A stretch of 45,170 bases of DNA from CAZBBB01 sp964490005 (GTDB lineage Bacteria; Planctomycetota; B15-G4): the NCBI GenBank assembly GCA_964490005.1, contig CAZBBB010000014.1, positions 1 to 45,170 on the forward strand, written 5' to 3'. Made by a program: the position numbers and the translations under genes. Of the stretch, positions 8,335 through 16,301 are shown piece by piece. Every line of letters starts with the position of its first letter. Within the stretch, counting starts at the first letter, position 1. The notes below the pieces were generated by a model that ran no database searches, was not told where the DNA came from, and worked only from the letters and a program-made list of their open reading frames with translations.

Positions 8335-8904
8335 GTGACCGCCCGAGAGCCCGGACCCGAGGAGCGCGAGGCGCTGCAGCACGCCGCCGAACTGCACCGG
8401 CCGCTGGCCAAGGCCGCCGCGCGCGCGCGCAGCAACGGCGGCGGCCTGCTGGCCTTCGGCGTGCTGTCGCTGGTGCTCGGCCTGCTGCTCTCCGACGCGG
8501 TGACGGCCGCGCTGGGCGCGCTCGTCACGGCCGTCGGCGCGATCGAGTTCCGGGGCGCGGCGGCGCTGCGGCGCGCCGACCCGTCCGCTCCGCTGCGTCT
8601 GGCGCGCGGCGAACTCGTGCTCGGCGCGTGCATCGCGAGCTACTGCGTGCTCAAGCTCACCCTCTGGAGCGCCGACAGCGCGGCCCTCGCGGCCGAGGTC
8701 GGCGGCACGGGCGCGCTCGGTGTCGACATCGAGAAGCTGGCCGACGGCCTGAACACGGCCGTCTACGCCACGCTCATCGCCGTCGCCGTCCTCTACCAGG
8801 GCGGCTACGCGCGCTACTACCTCGCGCGCCGCGCCGACCTCGCCGCGTATCGCGAGGGCTGCCCCGAGTGGGCGCGCGAGATCGTCGAGGAGCTCGGCTC
8901 GTGA
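8335..8904 (+). CDS. Small integral membrane protein, function unknown
   Basis: A 189-residue protein that I do not recognise. A charged, Ala-rich N-terminus of about 35 residues is followed by two closely spaced hydrophobic segments (LLAFGVLSLVLGLLL and ALGALVTAVGAIEF, about 38-72), a polar stretch, a third segment (ELVLGACIASYCVLKLTLW, about 92-110) and a fourth (TAVYATLIAVAVLYQGGYA, about 140-158). A basic and acidic tail ends in WAREIVEELGS. The GTG start has GGAG five to six bases upstream. Its TGA overlaps the GTG of the hypoxanthine phosphoribosyltransferase gene (GTGA), so the two are co-translated, but nothing in the protein points to purine metabolism. Confidence 0.75.
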   Translation: MTAREPGPEEREALQHAAELHRPLAKAAARARSNGGGLLAFGVLSLVLGLLLSDAVTAALGALVTAVGAIEFRGAAALRRADPSAPLRLARGELVLGACIASYCVLKLTLWSADSAALAAEVGGTGALGVDIEKLADGLNTAVYATLIAVAVLYQGGYARYYLARRADLAAYREGCPEWAREIVEELGS

Positions 8905-9434
8905 ACGGCCCGGGCAAGCTCCTGATCACGGCCGACGAGGTGCGGGCGGCGGTCGCGCGCGTCGCGGCGAACATCCGGCAGGCCTTCGCAGGGCGTGAGT
9001 TGAGCGTCGTGTGCGTGCTCGACGGCGCGCTGCTCTTCACCGCCGATCTCGTGCGGCAGCTCGACCTGCCGCTGCGGATCGAGACCGTCTCGGCGCGCTC
9101 GTATCGGGGCGCGGACACGACGGGCGGCGACCTCGTCGTGCACGCCGAGGGCCTGTCGCGCCTCGCGGGCCGGCACGTGCTGATCGTCGACGACATCCTC
9201 GACACGGGGCGCACGCTGGTGCGGCTGCGCGAGGCGATATCGGCCGTCAGGCCGGCCAGCCTCGCCAGCGCCGTGCTGCTCGACAAGCCCGGCCGCCGAG
9301 CGGTCGACATCCGCGCCGACTTCGTCGGCATCGAGATCCCCGACCTGTTCGTGGTCGGCTACGGCATGGACCACGACGGTCGCTGGCGCAACCTGCAGAA
9401 CATCTTCGCGCTCGACGAGCCGCCCGCCGGCTGA
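8901..9434 (+). CDS. hpt: Hypoxanthine phosphoribosyltransferase
   Basis: This 177-residue enzyme should transfer phosphoribosyl from PRPP to hypoxanthine or guanine in cytoplasmic purine salvage. The PRPP-binding loop VLIVDDILDTGRT is at residues 93-105. The early VCVLDGALLFTADL (37-50) and the flexible-loop SARSYRG (64-70), the lysine of LLDKPGRR (126-133) and FVVGYGMD (150-157) all match the HPRT family rather than APRT or xanthine PRT. Length is normal. The GTG start at 8901 overlaps the upstream TGA. The gene ends only seven bases from the convergent FG-GAP gene, so there is almost no room for a separate terminator. Confidence 0.93.
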   Translation: MNGPGKLLITADEVRAAVARVAANIRQAFAGRELSVVCVLDGALLFTADLVRQLDLPLRIETVSARSYRGADTTGGDLVVHAEGLSRLAGRHVLIVDDILDTGRTLVRLREAISAVRPASLASAVLLDKPGRRAVDIRADFVGIEIPDLFVVGYGMDHDGRWRNLQNIFALDEPPAG

Positions 9435-9441
9435 GCCGCCG

Positions 9442-11043
9442 CTACCCGTCGGCGAAGACGATTTCGACGCGGTTCGTCAGCGAGTAGCCGAGGAACAGGC
9501 TCGGGTCGACGGTGAAGGCCTGGACCTGGACGACGGGCACGAGCGTCGGCAGCGAGGGCGGCACGCGCAGCGACCGGCTCAGAAAGCCCCAGTACGAACC
9601 CGAGGTCGACGCCGCGTAGATGTCGAAGGGCGGCGCGACGAGCAGCGAGCAACCGTTGTTGAGCGGCAGGTTGCCCGCCGTCGTCCCCACGATCAGGAAC
9701 GTCGTCGTGGACGGCGGCACGCCCACGATCGTGAGCGCGACGACGGCATTCGCCTTCGGCGTCCCGGTGACCTGCAGCGTCGGCAGCGCGTACCCGGCGG
9801 GCCCGCTCGGCGGCGCACACCCCTCCTCATGCATCGTGATCGAGTTCGTGGGCGGCACGAACTTCGTCCAGTGCACGTTCACGGTCGTCGGCTCGAAGAC
9901 GAGTCCGTAGTCCATGCGCAGGATGTCGGGCAGGCCGTCGGCATTCACGTCGCCCGCGCCCCGAATCGGGCGGTCGTAGGGCTGGTCGCCGAAGCTGGCG
10001 AGAACCGCGCCGGTCGCGCCGCTGTGCAATTCCCGGTGCGACGTGAAGTCGGGGACGCCATCACCGTCGACGTCGTCGAGGCCGCTCACGATTCTCGCCA
10101 CGCTGAACACGTGGTGGATGAGATCCCCCGTGGCGCCCGACCAGACCCGCGCGTAGACGTCGGACCCACAGCATGAGCGCGTGCCGGCGACGATCTCGGC
10201 CACGCCGTCGCCGTCCACGTCTCCCATCACGTCGACCGAAGCGCCCAGATAGTCTCCGGTGTCCACGCCGAGCAGTCTGAGCAGCATCGCGCCGTCCGCG
10301 CCCGAGAACACGTACACCGCTCCTGCGCGAAAGCCGTTCGTGCTGTCGAGGTCCGCGCCGACGACGATGTCGGGCACGCCGTCCCCGTTGAAGTCCTCTC
10401 CCCCGGCCACCGACGAGCCGAAATTGCTCGAAGGCATGGGCGACGAGCATTCGAGCAGCAGCGCGCCCGTCCGCACCGAGTACGCGCGGACGGGCTCGTT
10501 CGACCCGCTGAAGTCCGGTCCCTTCGCGCCGACGATCACGTCGCCCGATCCGTCGCCGTCGATGTCGCCGGCCCCCGCGACCGAGACGCCGAACACGAGG
10601 TTCGCATCGCTGAACTCGGCCATGAGCACGCCGTCGCGCCCGGAATAGACGCGGACCTTGACGGACGAACCCACGATCAGGTCGGCGAAGCCGTCGCCGT
10701 TCACGTCGCCGGCTCCGGCGACCGCGCGCCCGAAGCCCCACTCGGCCGCTGGGCCCTCGAACTGGTGCAGGATCGCGCCGTCCGCACCCGAGAACACGCG
10801 CACGAAACCCGGCGTGCCGGGCCAGGCGACGACGATGTCGTCGTGACCGTCGGCGTTCACGTCGCCCGCCGCCTCGAGCGCGTCACCCGAGTTGCCGCCC
10901 CAGGACTTGTCCGCGCCGACCACGACGAGGCCCGACCGGAAGGCGTGGATGACGGTCTCCTCGCCGGCGCCCGCCGCCGCCGCGAGCGCGGCGACGAAGA
11001 CGCCGGCCGCGATCGCCCTCGGCGCGTCCGAGCCGGTCCGCAT
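9442..11043 (-). CDS. Secreted FG-GAP repeat (integrin-alpha-like propeller) protein
   Basis: About 533 residues with a Sec-type signal (IAAGVFVAALAAAAGAG) near the N-terminus. Seven calcium-binding D-x-D/N-x-D-G-x-x-D/E motifs are visible, for example GDVNADGHDDIVV, GDVNGDGFADLIVG, GDIDGDGSGDVIVG and GDVDGDGVAEIVAG. They alternate with VYSG-x-DG-type blade strands, which is the pattern of a seven-bladed beta-propeller. The last 130 or so residues form a separate beta-rich region with two Cys that carries no name I can assign. The role is probably surface binding; no catalytic motif is seen. The ATG at 11043 is used here; an in-frame GTG at 11061 is also possible, and neither has a clear SD. 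The gene is convergent with hpt and lies 48 bases beyond the ABC transporter operon's end. Confidence 0.87.
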   Translation of the reverse strand: MRTGSDAPRAIAAGVFVAALAAAAGAGEETVIHAFRSGLVVVGADKSWGGNSGDALEAAGDVNADGHDDIVVAWPGTPGFVRVFSGADGAILHQFEGPAAEWGFGRAVAGAGDVNGDGFADLIVGSSVKVRVYSGRDGVLMAEFSDANLVFGVSVAGAGDIDGDGSGDVIVGAKGPDFSGSNEPVRAYSVRTGALLLECSSPMPSSNFGSSVAGGEDFNGDGVPDIVVGADLDSTNGFRAGAVYVFSGADGAMLLRLLGVDTGDYLGASVDVMGDVDGDGVAEIVAGTRSCCGSDVYARVWSGATGDLIHHVFSVARIVSGLDDVDGDGVPDFTSHRELHSGATGAVLASFGDQPYDRPIRGAGDVNADGLPDILRMDYGLVFEPTTVNVHWTKFVPPTNSITMHEEGCAPPSGPAGYALPTLQVTGTPKANAVVALTIVGVPPSTTTFLIVGTTAGNLPLNNGCSLLVAPPFDIYAASTSGSYWGFLSRSLRVPPSLPTLVPVVQVQAFTVDPSLFLGYSLTNRVEIVFADG

Positions 11044-11091
11044 GCCCGCGCATGCTCGCACGGCCTCGACCGCTTGGCGAGCCCCCGCCGC

Positions 11092-11919
11092 TCAGACGGC
11101 GTGACTCACGCCGAGCAGCTCGTAGAGCCGGTTCTTGAGCCGGCCGTACTCGGGGCTGCCGATGTCGCGCGGGTGCGGCAGGCCCACGGGCACGATCTCG
11201 GCGATGCGCCCGGGGCGCGGACTCATGACGACGACGCGGTCGGCGAGCTGCAGCGACTCGTCGACGTCGTGCGTCACGAACAGGATCGTCATGCGCTCGC
11301 GCTGCCACAACGAGAGGATCTCGCCGCGCATCTGCAGGCGCGTGAGCGAGTCGAGCGCGCCGAGCGGTTCGTCCATGAAGACGACGTCGGGATTCACGAC
11401 GAGGGCGCGCGCGACCGCCACGCGCTGCCGCATGCCGCCCGACAGCTCGGCCGGGAAGCTCTTCTCGAAGCCGCGCAAGCCGACGAGGTCGACGTAGTGC
11501 TGGGTGATGCGGGCCTGCTCGGCGCGGGGCAGCTTGCGCAACCCGAGCGCGACGTTGTCCCAGACCGACGCCCAGGGGAAGACGCCGTACTCCTGGAACA
11601 CGAAGATGCGTCGCGGGTCGGGGCCTGTCACCGGGCGGCCGTCGATCTCGACGCGTCCCGAGTCGGCGGCTTCGAAGCCGCCGGCGATGTTGAGCAGGGT
11701 CGACTTGCCGCAGCCCGAGGGGCCGAGCAGGCAGACGAACTCGCCGGCGGCGACGTCGAGCTGGATGTCCTGCAGCACGTGCAGGTCGCCGCCGCGGCGC
11801 GCGAAGGTCTTGCACACGTCGGCGACGCGCAACTTGGGCGATTCGGCCGGCGCGGCGGGACCCGGCGCCGCGCGGGCGGGCTGCGGCGCGTGGATCGCGG
11901 GCGCGGCGGGCCGGCTCAT
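11092..11919 (-). CDS. ABC transporter ATP-binding protein (nitrate/sulfonate/taurine type)
   Basis: The 275-residue ATPase powers import. After a Pro/Ala-rich N-terminal extension of about 27 residues it carries Walker A GPSGCGKST (66-74), a Q-loop glutamine (Q109 in FVFQEYGVFPW), the signature LSGGMRQR (159-166), Walker B VVFMDEP (179-185), the D-loop GALD and the switch histidine (H217 in FVTHDVDES). FQEYGVFPWASVWDNV is typical of SsuB/TauB/NrtD-type ATPases. The ATG at 11919 overlaps the TGA of the permease gene (ATGA). This is the last gene of a binding protein-permease-ATPase operon. The Pro/Ala-rich N-terminal extension is not usual in the family. Confidence 0.93.
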   Translation of the reverse strand: MSRPAAPAIHAPQPARAAPGPAAPAESPKLRVADVCKTFARRGGDLHVLQDIQLDVAAGEFVCLLGPSGCGKSTLLNIAGGFEAADSGRVEIDGRPVTGPDPRRIFVFQEYGVFPWASVWDNVALGLRKLPRAEQARITQHYVDLVGLRGFEKSFPAELSGGMRQRVAVARALVVNPDVVFMDEPLGALDSLTRLQMRGEILSLWQRERMTILFVTHDVDESLQLADRVVVMSPRPGRIAEIVPVGLPHPRDIGSPEYGRLKNRLYELLGVSHAV

Positions 11920-12785
11920 GCGCCCGCCTTGGGGAAGCCCCAGCGCACCTCGTCGATGCGCTCGAGGCGCCGCATGAGCGCGTCGAGTCCGATGCCGATG
12001 AAGCCGATCGCGAGCATCGCGCCGACCACGCGGTCGTAGTTGTTGGCGTTGCGGGCGTCCATGATCAGGTAGCCGAGGCCCGAATCGACGGCGATCATCT
12101 CGGCCGCCACGATGACCATCCAGGCGATGCCGAGCGCCAGGCGCAGGCTGGTCACGATCTGCGGCATGCAGGCCGGCAGCACCACGCGCCGGAACAGCTC
12201 GAGGCCGCCCAGGCCGTGGTTCTGCGCCGAGCGCACGAAGACCAGCGGGATCGTGCGCACCGCCGTCATCGTGCCCGCGACGATCGGGAAGAAGGAGGCC
12301 AGCGCGATCAGGAAGATCGCCGAGGCGTCCTTCACGCCGAACCACAGCACGGCGATGGGGATCCAGGCGATGGGCGAGATCGGGCGCAGCGCCTGCACGA
12401 GCGGGTTGATCGCCTGGAAGCCGCGCGCGTACCAGCCGGCCCACAGCCCGAGCGGCACGCCGAGCAGCACCGCGATGCCGAAGCCGACCGCGACGCGGTA
12501 CACGCTCGCGATCGCGAAGCGCAGCAGCGTGCCGTCGAGCACCGGCGCCTGCATGCCCACGAGCATCTGGCCCGGCGAGGGGAAGACCTCGATGCGCCGC
12601 GTCTCGCCCGTGACCGCGTTCACGATGTCGTAGGCCATGCGCTCGCAGGCGATCTGCCAGGCGGCCACGAAGATCGCGCCCGTCGCGAGCGGCAGCAGCA
12701 GGCCGCTCGCGCGCGACGGCAGCCGCCGCGCGACGACGCACGCGGCCACCGCGACCGCGATCGCGACGAAGGGCCAGGCGCTCAC
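11916..12785 (-). CDS. ABC transporter permease (SsuC/TauC-like, BPD inner-membrane component)
   Basis: A 289-residue inner-membrane permease with about six hydrophobic segments. The binding-protein-dependent transport signature lies around residues 180-210 (HGLGGLELFRRVVLPACMPQ, then IVTSLRLALGIAWMVIVAAE). The E-M-I-A-V-D-S-G-L-G-Y sequence that follows is characteristic of the nitrate/sulfonate/taurine permease family. The GTG start at 12785 overlaps the TGA of the binding-protein gene, and the TGA at its own end overlaps the ATG of the ATPase gene, so all three subunits should be made in step. Substrate is not predictable from the permease. Confidence 0.92.
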   Translation of the reverse strand: MSAWPFVAIAVAVAACVVARRLPSRASGLLLPLATGAIFVAAWQIACERMAYDIVNAVTGETRRIEVFPSPGQMLVGMQAPVLDGTLLRFAIASVYRVAVGFGIAVLLGVPLGLWAGWYARGFQAINPLVQALRPISPIAWIPIAVLWFGVKDASAIFLIALASFFPIVAGTMTAVRTIPLVFVRSAQNHGLGGLELFRRVVLPACMPQIVTSLRLALGIAWMVIVAAEMIAVDSGLGYLIMDARNANNYDRVVGAMLAIGFIGIGLDALMRRLERIDEVRWGFPKAGA

Positions 12786-13870
12786 CGCGCGGCGACCTCC
12801 TCGACGCCGGGCAGCCGGTCGAAGGGCACGTCGACCAGACCCAGATCGGGGGCGAAGCGCGTGTCGCAGTACTCCTCGAAGGCCATGCGCGTCGGGATCA
12901 CGCCCATCTCGACCGCGAGGTCCATGATCTCGTCGAAGCGGTCGCGGGGCGGCACGAGGTCGGTGTACTTCACGCGATCGAGCGGCCGCGTGAGCACGAA
13001 CTCGAGCAGCTCGGGCTTCTGGTTGTAGAACATCTTGCCGACGACGATGGCCGCGTCCTTGCGGTGCTGCGCGCCGGTCGCGAGGTCCTCGTCGAGCCAC
13101 TCGCCCGAGGCGGCGATGCCGTTGACCAGCTCCTGCACGAGTTCGGGCCGCTCTTCGATGAGCTCCTGGCGCACGACGAGGCCGCAGGAGATGAAGCCCG
13201 GCCACAGCTCGCCGGCCTGGTAGAGCACCCGCCCGAAGCCCTCCATCTCGGCCTTGGCGGCGTGCGGCTCGCCGATGATGTAGGCGTCGATCGCGCGCGC
13301 GGCCAGGGCGCTGGGGTGCTCGGGCGGCGGCAGCTCCTTGAGGGTGATGTCGGTCGGGCCCATGCCGTGCTGCTTCATCATCCGGTGCATGAGCAGGTTC
13401 TGGTTCGAGAAGCGGCTGGGGATCGCGACGGTCTTGCCGCGCAGGTCGGCGAACTCCTTCATCGGGCTGTCGGCCGCGACGACGAGCGCGGTGCCGTCGC
13501 GATGTCCGAGGTACACGATCCGCACCGGCGCGCCGTCGGCCACGAGCTTCATCGCCAGCGGCACGATCATGAAGGTGGCGTCGATCTTGCGGGCCACGAG
13601 CGCCTCCTTCATCGACGGGAAGTCGGTGAACTTCTGCGCCATGAACTTCGTGCCGGCGGTGCCGTGCTCGGAGATCCAGCTCGTCACGGGGCAGGTGAGG
13701 TGGCAGGTCACGGGCAGGAAGCCGACGGTGAACTCGTTGCGCACGCCGCCCTGCGGCTCGGCGGTCGAGGGCGCCTCCTCGATGTAGCGCGGCGTCTCGT
13801 TGAGGCTGCGGTTCACGAAGTACAGCGCCACGACGGCGAGCACGGCGACGATCAGGATCCGGAACTTCAT
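12782..13870 (-). CDS. ABC transporter substrate-binding protein (NMT1/SsuA/NrtA-like)
   Basis: A 362-residue periplasmic binding protein of the type II fold. It begins with a hydrophobic segment (ILIVAVLAVVALYF, residues 5-18) that lacks a clear cleavage site or lipobox, so it may stay membrane-anchored. Family features include VGFLPVTCHLTCP near 49-61, LRGKTVAIPSRFS in the middle, and IDAYIIGEPHAAKAE. Two cysteines four residues apart (C56, C60) lie where NrtA/SsuA-like proteins contact ligand, which is unusual and could mean a disulfide or metal site. The ATG at 13870 has GAGGG about seven bases upstream. It is the first gene of the operon and overlaps the permease gene by GTGA. Confidence 0.9.
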   Translation of the reverse strand: MKFRILIVAVLAVVALYFVNRSLNETPRYIEEAPSTAEPQGGVRNEFTVGFLPVTCHLTCPVTSWISEHGTAGTKFMAQKFTDFPSMKEALVARKIDATFMIVPLAMKLVADGAPVRIVYLGHRDGTALVVAADSPMKEFADLRGKTVAIPSRFSNQNLLMHRMMKQHGMGPTDITLKELPPPEHPSALAARAIDAYIIGEPHAAKAEMEGFGRVLYQAGELWPGFISCGLVVRQELIEERPELVQELVNGIAASGEWLDEDLATGAQHRKDAAIVVGKMFYNQKPELLEFVLTRPLDRVKYTDLVPPRDRFDEIMDLAVEMGVIPTRMAFEEYCDTRFAPDLGLVDVPFDRLPGVEEVAAR

Positions 13871-13976
13871 GGCGGGCCCTCGGGAGTTCACGTGCGCCGC
13901 CGCGTCGCGACGCGCGCCCCGCCCGACGCGACGGGCGAAGCCGGAATCATGGCTCGCCCCCGGCGGGCGCGCCACA

Positions 13977-13999
13977 CGGACGCACGCGAATCGCGTCCG
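13977..13999. other. Inverted repeat between the radical SAM gene and the ABC operon
   Basis: CGGACGC (13977-13983) and GCGTCCG (13993-13999) are perfect complements around nine bases. The site is about 73 bases past the stop of the B12-type radical SAM gene and about 107 bases before the binding-protein start. It could be a terminator stem (no T-tract follows) or an operator for the transporter. The rest of the 201-base spacer 13871-14071 shows no gene or clear promoter. Confidence 0.35.
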
Positions 14000-14071
14000 C
14001 TGCGCGCATGACTTCTATGCGCCCCACATGAGTCGTACGCAGAGCCGCGCGCGCGCGGCCCGGCGCGCCGC

Positions 14072-16159
14072 TCAGGCCGCCGAAGGCGCTCCGGCGGGCG
14101 CGGTGCCGGCGACGGGCGCGCTCGAGGCTTCGCGCGGCGCGAGCACGATGCCGCGATCGACGAGGCGCGCGAGGCGCCGCCGCGCCTGGTCGGGATGCAG
14201 ACCGCTGGCCTTGAGGATCTGGCCGATCGAGCGCCGCTCGTCGACGAGGCCGACGAGCTTCTGGTCGTCGGCGTCCATCGCGTAGGCCGCGCCGTTCTTG
14301 AGCAGGTAGGCGACGTCGACGTCGGCGCGCTGGACGTTCCCCTCGCCCGTGCGCGGCGCGAAGGCGTCGAAGCCGAAGCGCCGGTGCACGAAGCCGTCGC
14401 AGACCGACAGCACGACGCCGTCGTCCTCGATCATCTCGCGCGCGATCGGGCCGAAGCGCCCGAGGCCGGTGATCTTCTCGAGATCCTCGACCTTGTGCGT
14501 GGCGTAGAGCAGATACGCGCCGTGGCACAGCAGCGGCAGGTCGCTGCGCGCGCGGAAGGCCTCGTCGAGCGGCGTGCGGTCGTAGCGCACGTGGCCGTCC
14601 GTGTGCTTGTAGTCCCAGCCGCCCGTCTCGCTGCGCACGACCTCGATGCCGTAGCGCGCGGGGTCGGCGAAGACCAGCGTGTCGGCGCCCAGCATGAAGG
14701 TGCCGGCGTAGACCGAGATCGCGATGCGGTCGCGGCGGCTCTGCACGAAGTCGTAGGTCGTCGCCGCCTCGGCGGGCGTCTCGCCGGGGAAGCCGATGAA
14801 CCAGCTCACGCCGGCCTTGAGCCCCACCGCGTGCATGTTCTCCAGGATCTTGTCGACGCGCGCCAGGTCGTTGCCCTTGTCGATCAGGTCGAGCACGCGC
14901 TGGCTGCCCGACTCGAAGCCGAACTGCAGGAAGCGCCCGCCGCCGCGCGCGAGCGTCGACACCAGGTCGGCGTTCACGTAGGGCTTCTCGAACTTGGTCT
15001 CGGCGAACCAGTAGATCGGCAGCCCGTCGCGGAGGATGCCCTCGGCCACGGTGCGCAGCGTGCGCGGCGGCGCGAGGCTGTCCCAGAACAGGAAGAAGTC
15101 GACGTCGCAGGCCTGGTGGATGCCCTTGATGTCCTGGTAGACCAGCTCGGGCTTCCGCATGCGGAAGTTGCGCCGGAAGCTGTCGCCGCAGAAGGTGCAC
15201 TTGCCGTAGTAGCAGCCGCGGCTGGTCTGCAGGTTGGCGATGCCCTCGGGCACGAGGTAGCCGTCGAAGGGCACGCCCGCGAAGTCGGGCGGCGCGATCG
15301 TGTCGAGGTTCGGGTAGCTCGGCGGCAGCTCGCTGAAGCGGATCTTGCCGTTCTCCCGCCAGATGATGTTGCTGACCTTGTCGAGCGGCCGCTGGCCCTC
15401 GAGGGCCTCCATGAGTTCGCAGACGGCGTCCTCGCCCTCGCCGGCATGGCCGAAGTCGATCACGTCGAACAGCTCGGGGAAGCGGAAGAGCTGCTGCTTG
15501 TAGTCGTTGATCGTGCAGCCGCCGATCACGATCGGCACGTTCGGCAGGCGGTCCTTGAAGCGCCGCGCGAAGCGCAGCCCCTCGAAGAACTGGAAGCTGA
15601 AGGGCATCGTGATGCAGACCGCGTCGGGCTTCTCGGCGATGACCGAATCGAGCAGCGCGGCGTAGGCCTCGTCGATCGGGTCGCCGAGCGGCGCCTTGAG
15701 CATCGCGAGGTTGTTGGGGACGAAGTCCTCGGCCTCGACGTCGTACATCGGGCTGGCCGCGTACAGGAAGCGGATCATCGTCGCCAGGTCGTCGAAGGCC
15801 TGGTTGAACTGCTGCCAGTCGTAGAAGCGGCCGGCGTCCTGCATGACGGCGATGCCGTCCTCGGCGCGCTCGAGCACCTCGCGCGGGATGGCCGCGATCG
15901 GCGCCAGGAAGCGGTAGCGGTCGAACTCGGCGGGCGTGAGTTCGGCCTTGCCGTCGAGCTCGTCGAACCAGCCCTTCACCAGGGCGGCGTAGTGCAGCAG
16001 CCGCTCCTTCTTCACCAGATGGTGGAAGACCTCGACGTTCATGTCGCGCACGACGGTCTGGTGGCCGGCGCCGCGCAGGCAGCCCTGCAGGACCGCGAGG
16101 CTGCTGAACGGGATCGACGGCAGCGTGCGGTCGGGCGGGTAGACGAGGAGGATCTTCAT
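14072..16159 (-). CDS. B12-binding-domain radical SAM enzyme with C-terminal PqqD-like region
   Basis: The protein has 695 residues. The N-terminal fold (KILLVYPPDRTLPSIPFSSL; later VPIVIGGCTIN near 208-218) is that of a cobalamin-binding domain, but the D-x-H-x-x-G cobalt-ligating histidine motif is not evident. The radical SAM cluster motif is SRGCYYGKCTFCGD with C316, C321 and C324, spaced C-x4-C-x2-C as in one branch of B12-type enzymes rather than the classic C-x3-C-x2-C. FESGSQRVLDLIDKGN (415-430) and GVSWFIGFPGET (450-461) are typical core strands. Residues 615-675 look like a PqqD/winged-helix segment. Such enzymes methylate or rearrange unreactive carbons; the substrate is unknown. 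The ATG at 16159 gives the natural MKILLVYPP start. It is divergent from a second radical SAM gene. Confidence 0.87.
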   Translation of the reverse strand: MKILLVYPPDRTLPSIPFSSLAVLQGCLRGAGHQTVVRDMNVEVFHHLVKKERLLHYAALVKGWFDELDGKAELTPAEFDRYRFLAPIAAIPREVLERAEDGIAVMQDAGRFYDWQQFNQAFDDLATMIRFLYAASPMYDVEAEDFVPNNLAMLKAPLGDPIDEAYAALLDSVIAEKPDAVCITMPFSFQFFEGLRFARRFKDRLPNVPIVIGGCTINDYKQQLFRFPELFDVIDFGHAGEGEDAVCELMEALEGQRPLDKVSNIIWRENGKIRFSELPPSYPNLDTIAPPDFAGVPFDGYLVPEGIANLQTSRGCYYGKCTFCGDSFRRNFRMRKPELVYQDIKGIHQACDVDFFLFWDSLAPPRTLRTVAEGILRDGLPIYWFAETKFEKPYVNADLVSTLARGGGRFLQFGFESGSQRVLDLIDKGNDLARVDKILENMHAVGLKAGVSWFIGFPGETPAEAATTYDFVQSRRDRIAISVYAGTFMLGADTLVFADPARYGIEVVRSETGGWDYKHTDGHVRYDRTPLDEAFRARSDLPLLCHGAYLLYATHKVEDLEKITGLGRFGPIAREMIEDDGVVLSVCDGFVHRRFGFDAFAPRTGEGNVQRADVDVAYLLKNGAAYAMDADDQKLVGLVDERRSIGQILKASGLHPDQARRRLARLVDRGIVLAPREASSAPVAGTAPAGAPSAA

Positions 16160-16213
16160 CGGTGCTCGGGGCGTCCGACAGGCGCGACAAAAGGCCGGCA
16201 GGTCAGCATCGGC

Positions 16214-16221
16214 TAGTATAC
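16214..16221. promoter_or_regulatory. Possible bidirectional -10 region between the two radical SAM genes
   Basis: TAGTATAC stands out in an otherwise GC-rich 142-base divergent spacer. It reads TAGTAT (4 of 6 to TATAAT) on the plus strand and TATACT (5 of 6) on the minus strand, centred on the palindrome GTATAC. It would give leaders of about 76 bases (plus) and about 50 bases (minus). No good -35 hexamer is seen on either side. Confidence 0.35.
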
Positions 16222-16301
16222 CGGTCCTGCATGAGCCGATGGGCGCGGCGCCGTCGGTCGGCCTTGCGCGCCACCGCAACGCGAGCCGACAGAAGACCAT
16301 C

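Noticed and set aside
9432..9444. Terminator between hpt and the FG-GAP gene
   Set aside because: Only seven bases separate the stop codons and no inverted repeat of useful length could be built there.
13949..14011. A 20-codon plus-strand ORF between the ABC operon and the radical SAM gene, considered as a RiPP precursor
   Set aside because: The peptide is a run of Arg, Ala and His without a leader/core shape or Cys, and no SD precedes it.
14195..16216. Long open frame (673 codons) opposite the B12-type radical SAM gene
   Set aside because: No domain or SD; the codon positions mirror the real gene on the minus strand.
16239..16301. Upstream ATG extension of the SPASM radical SAM gene
   Set aside because: The extra 21 residues are Arg/Ala-rich with no SD, and they would start next to the probable promoter element.
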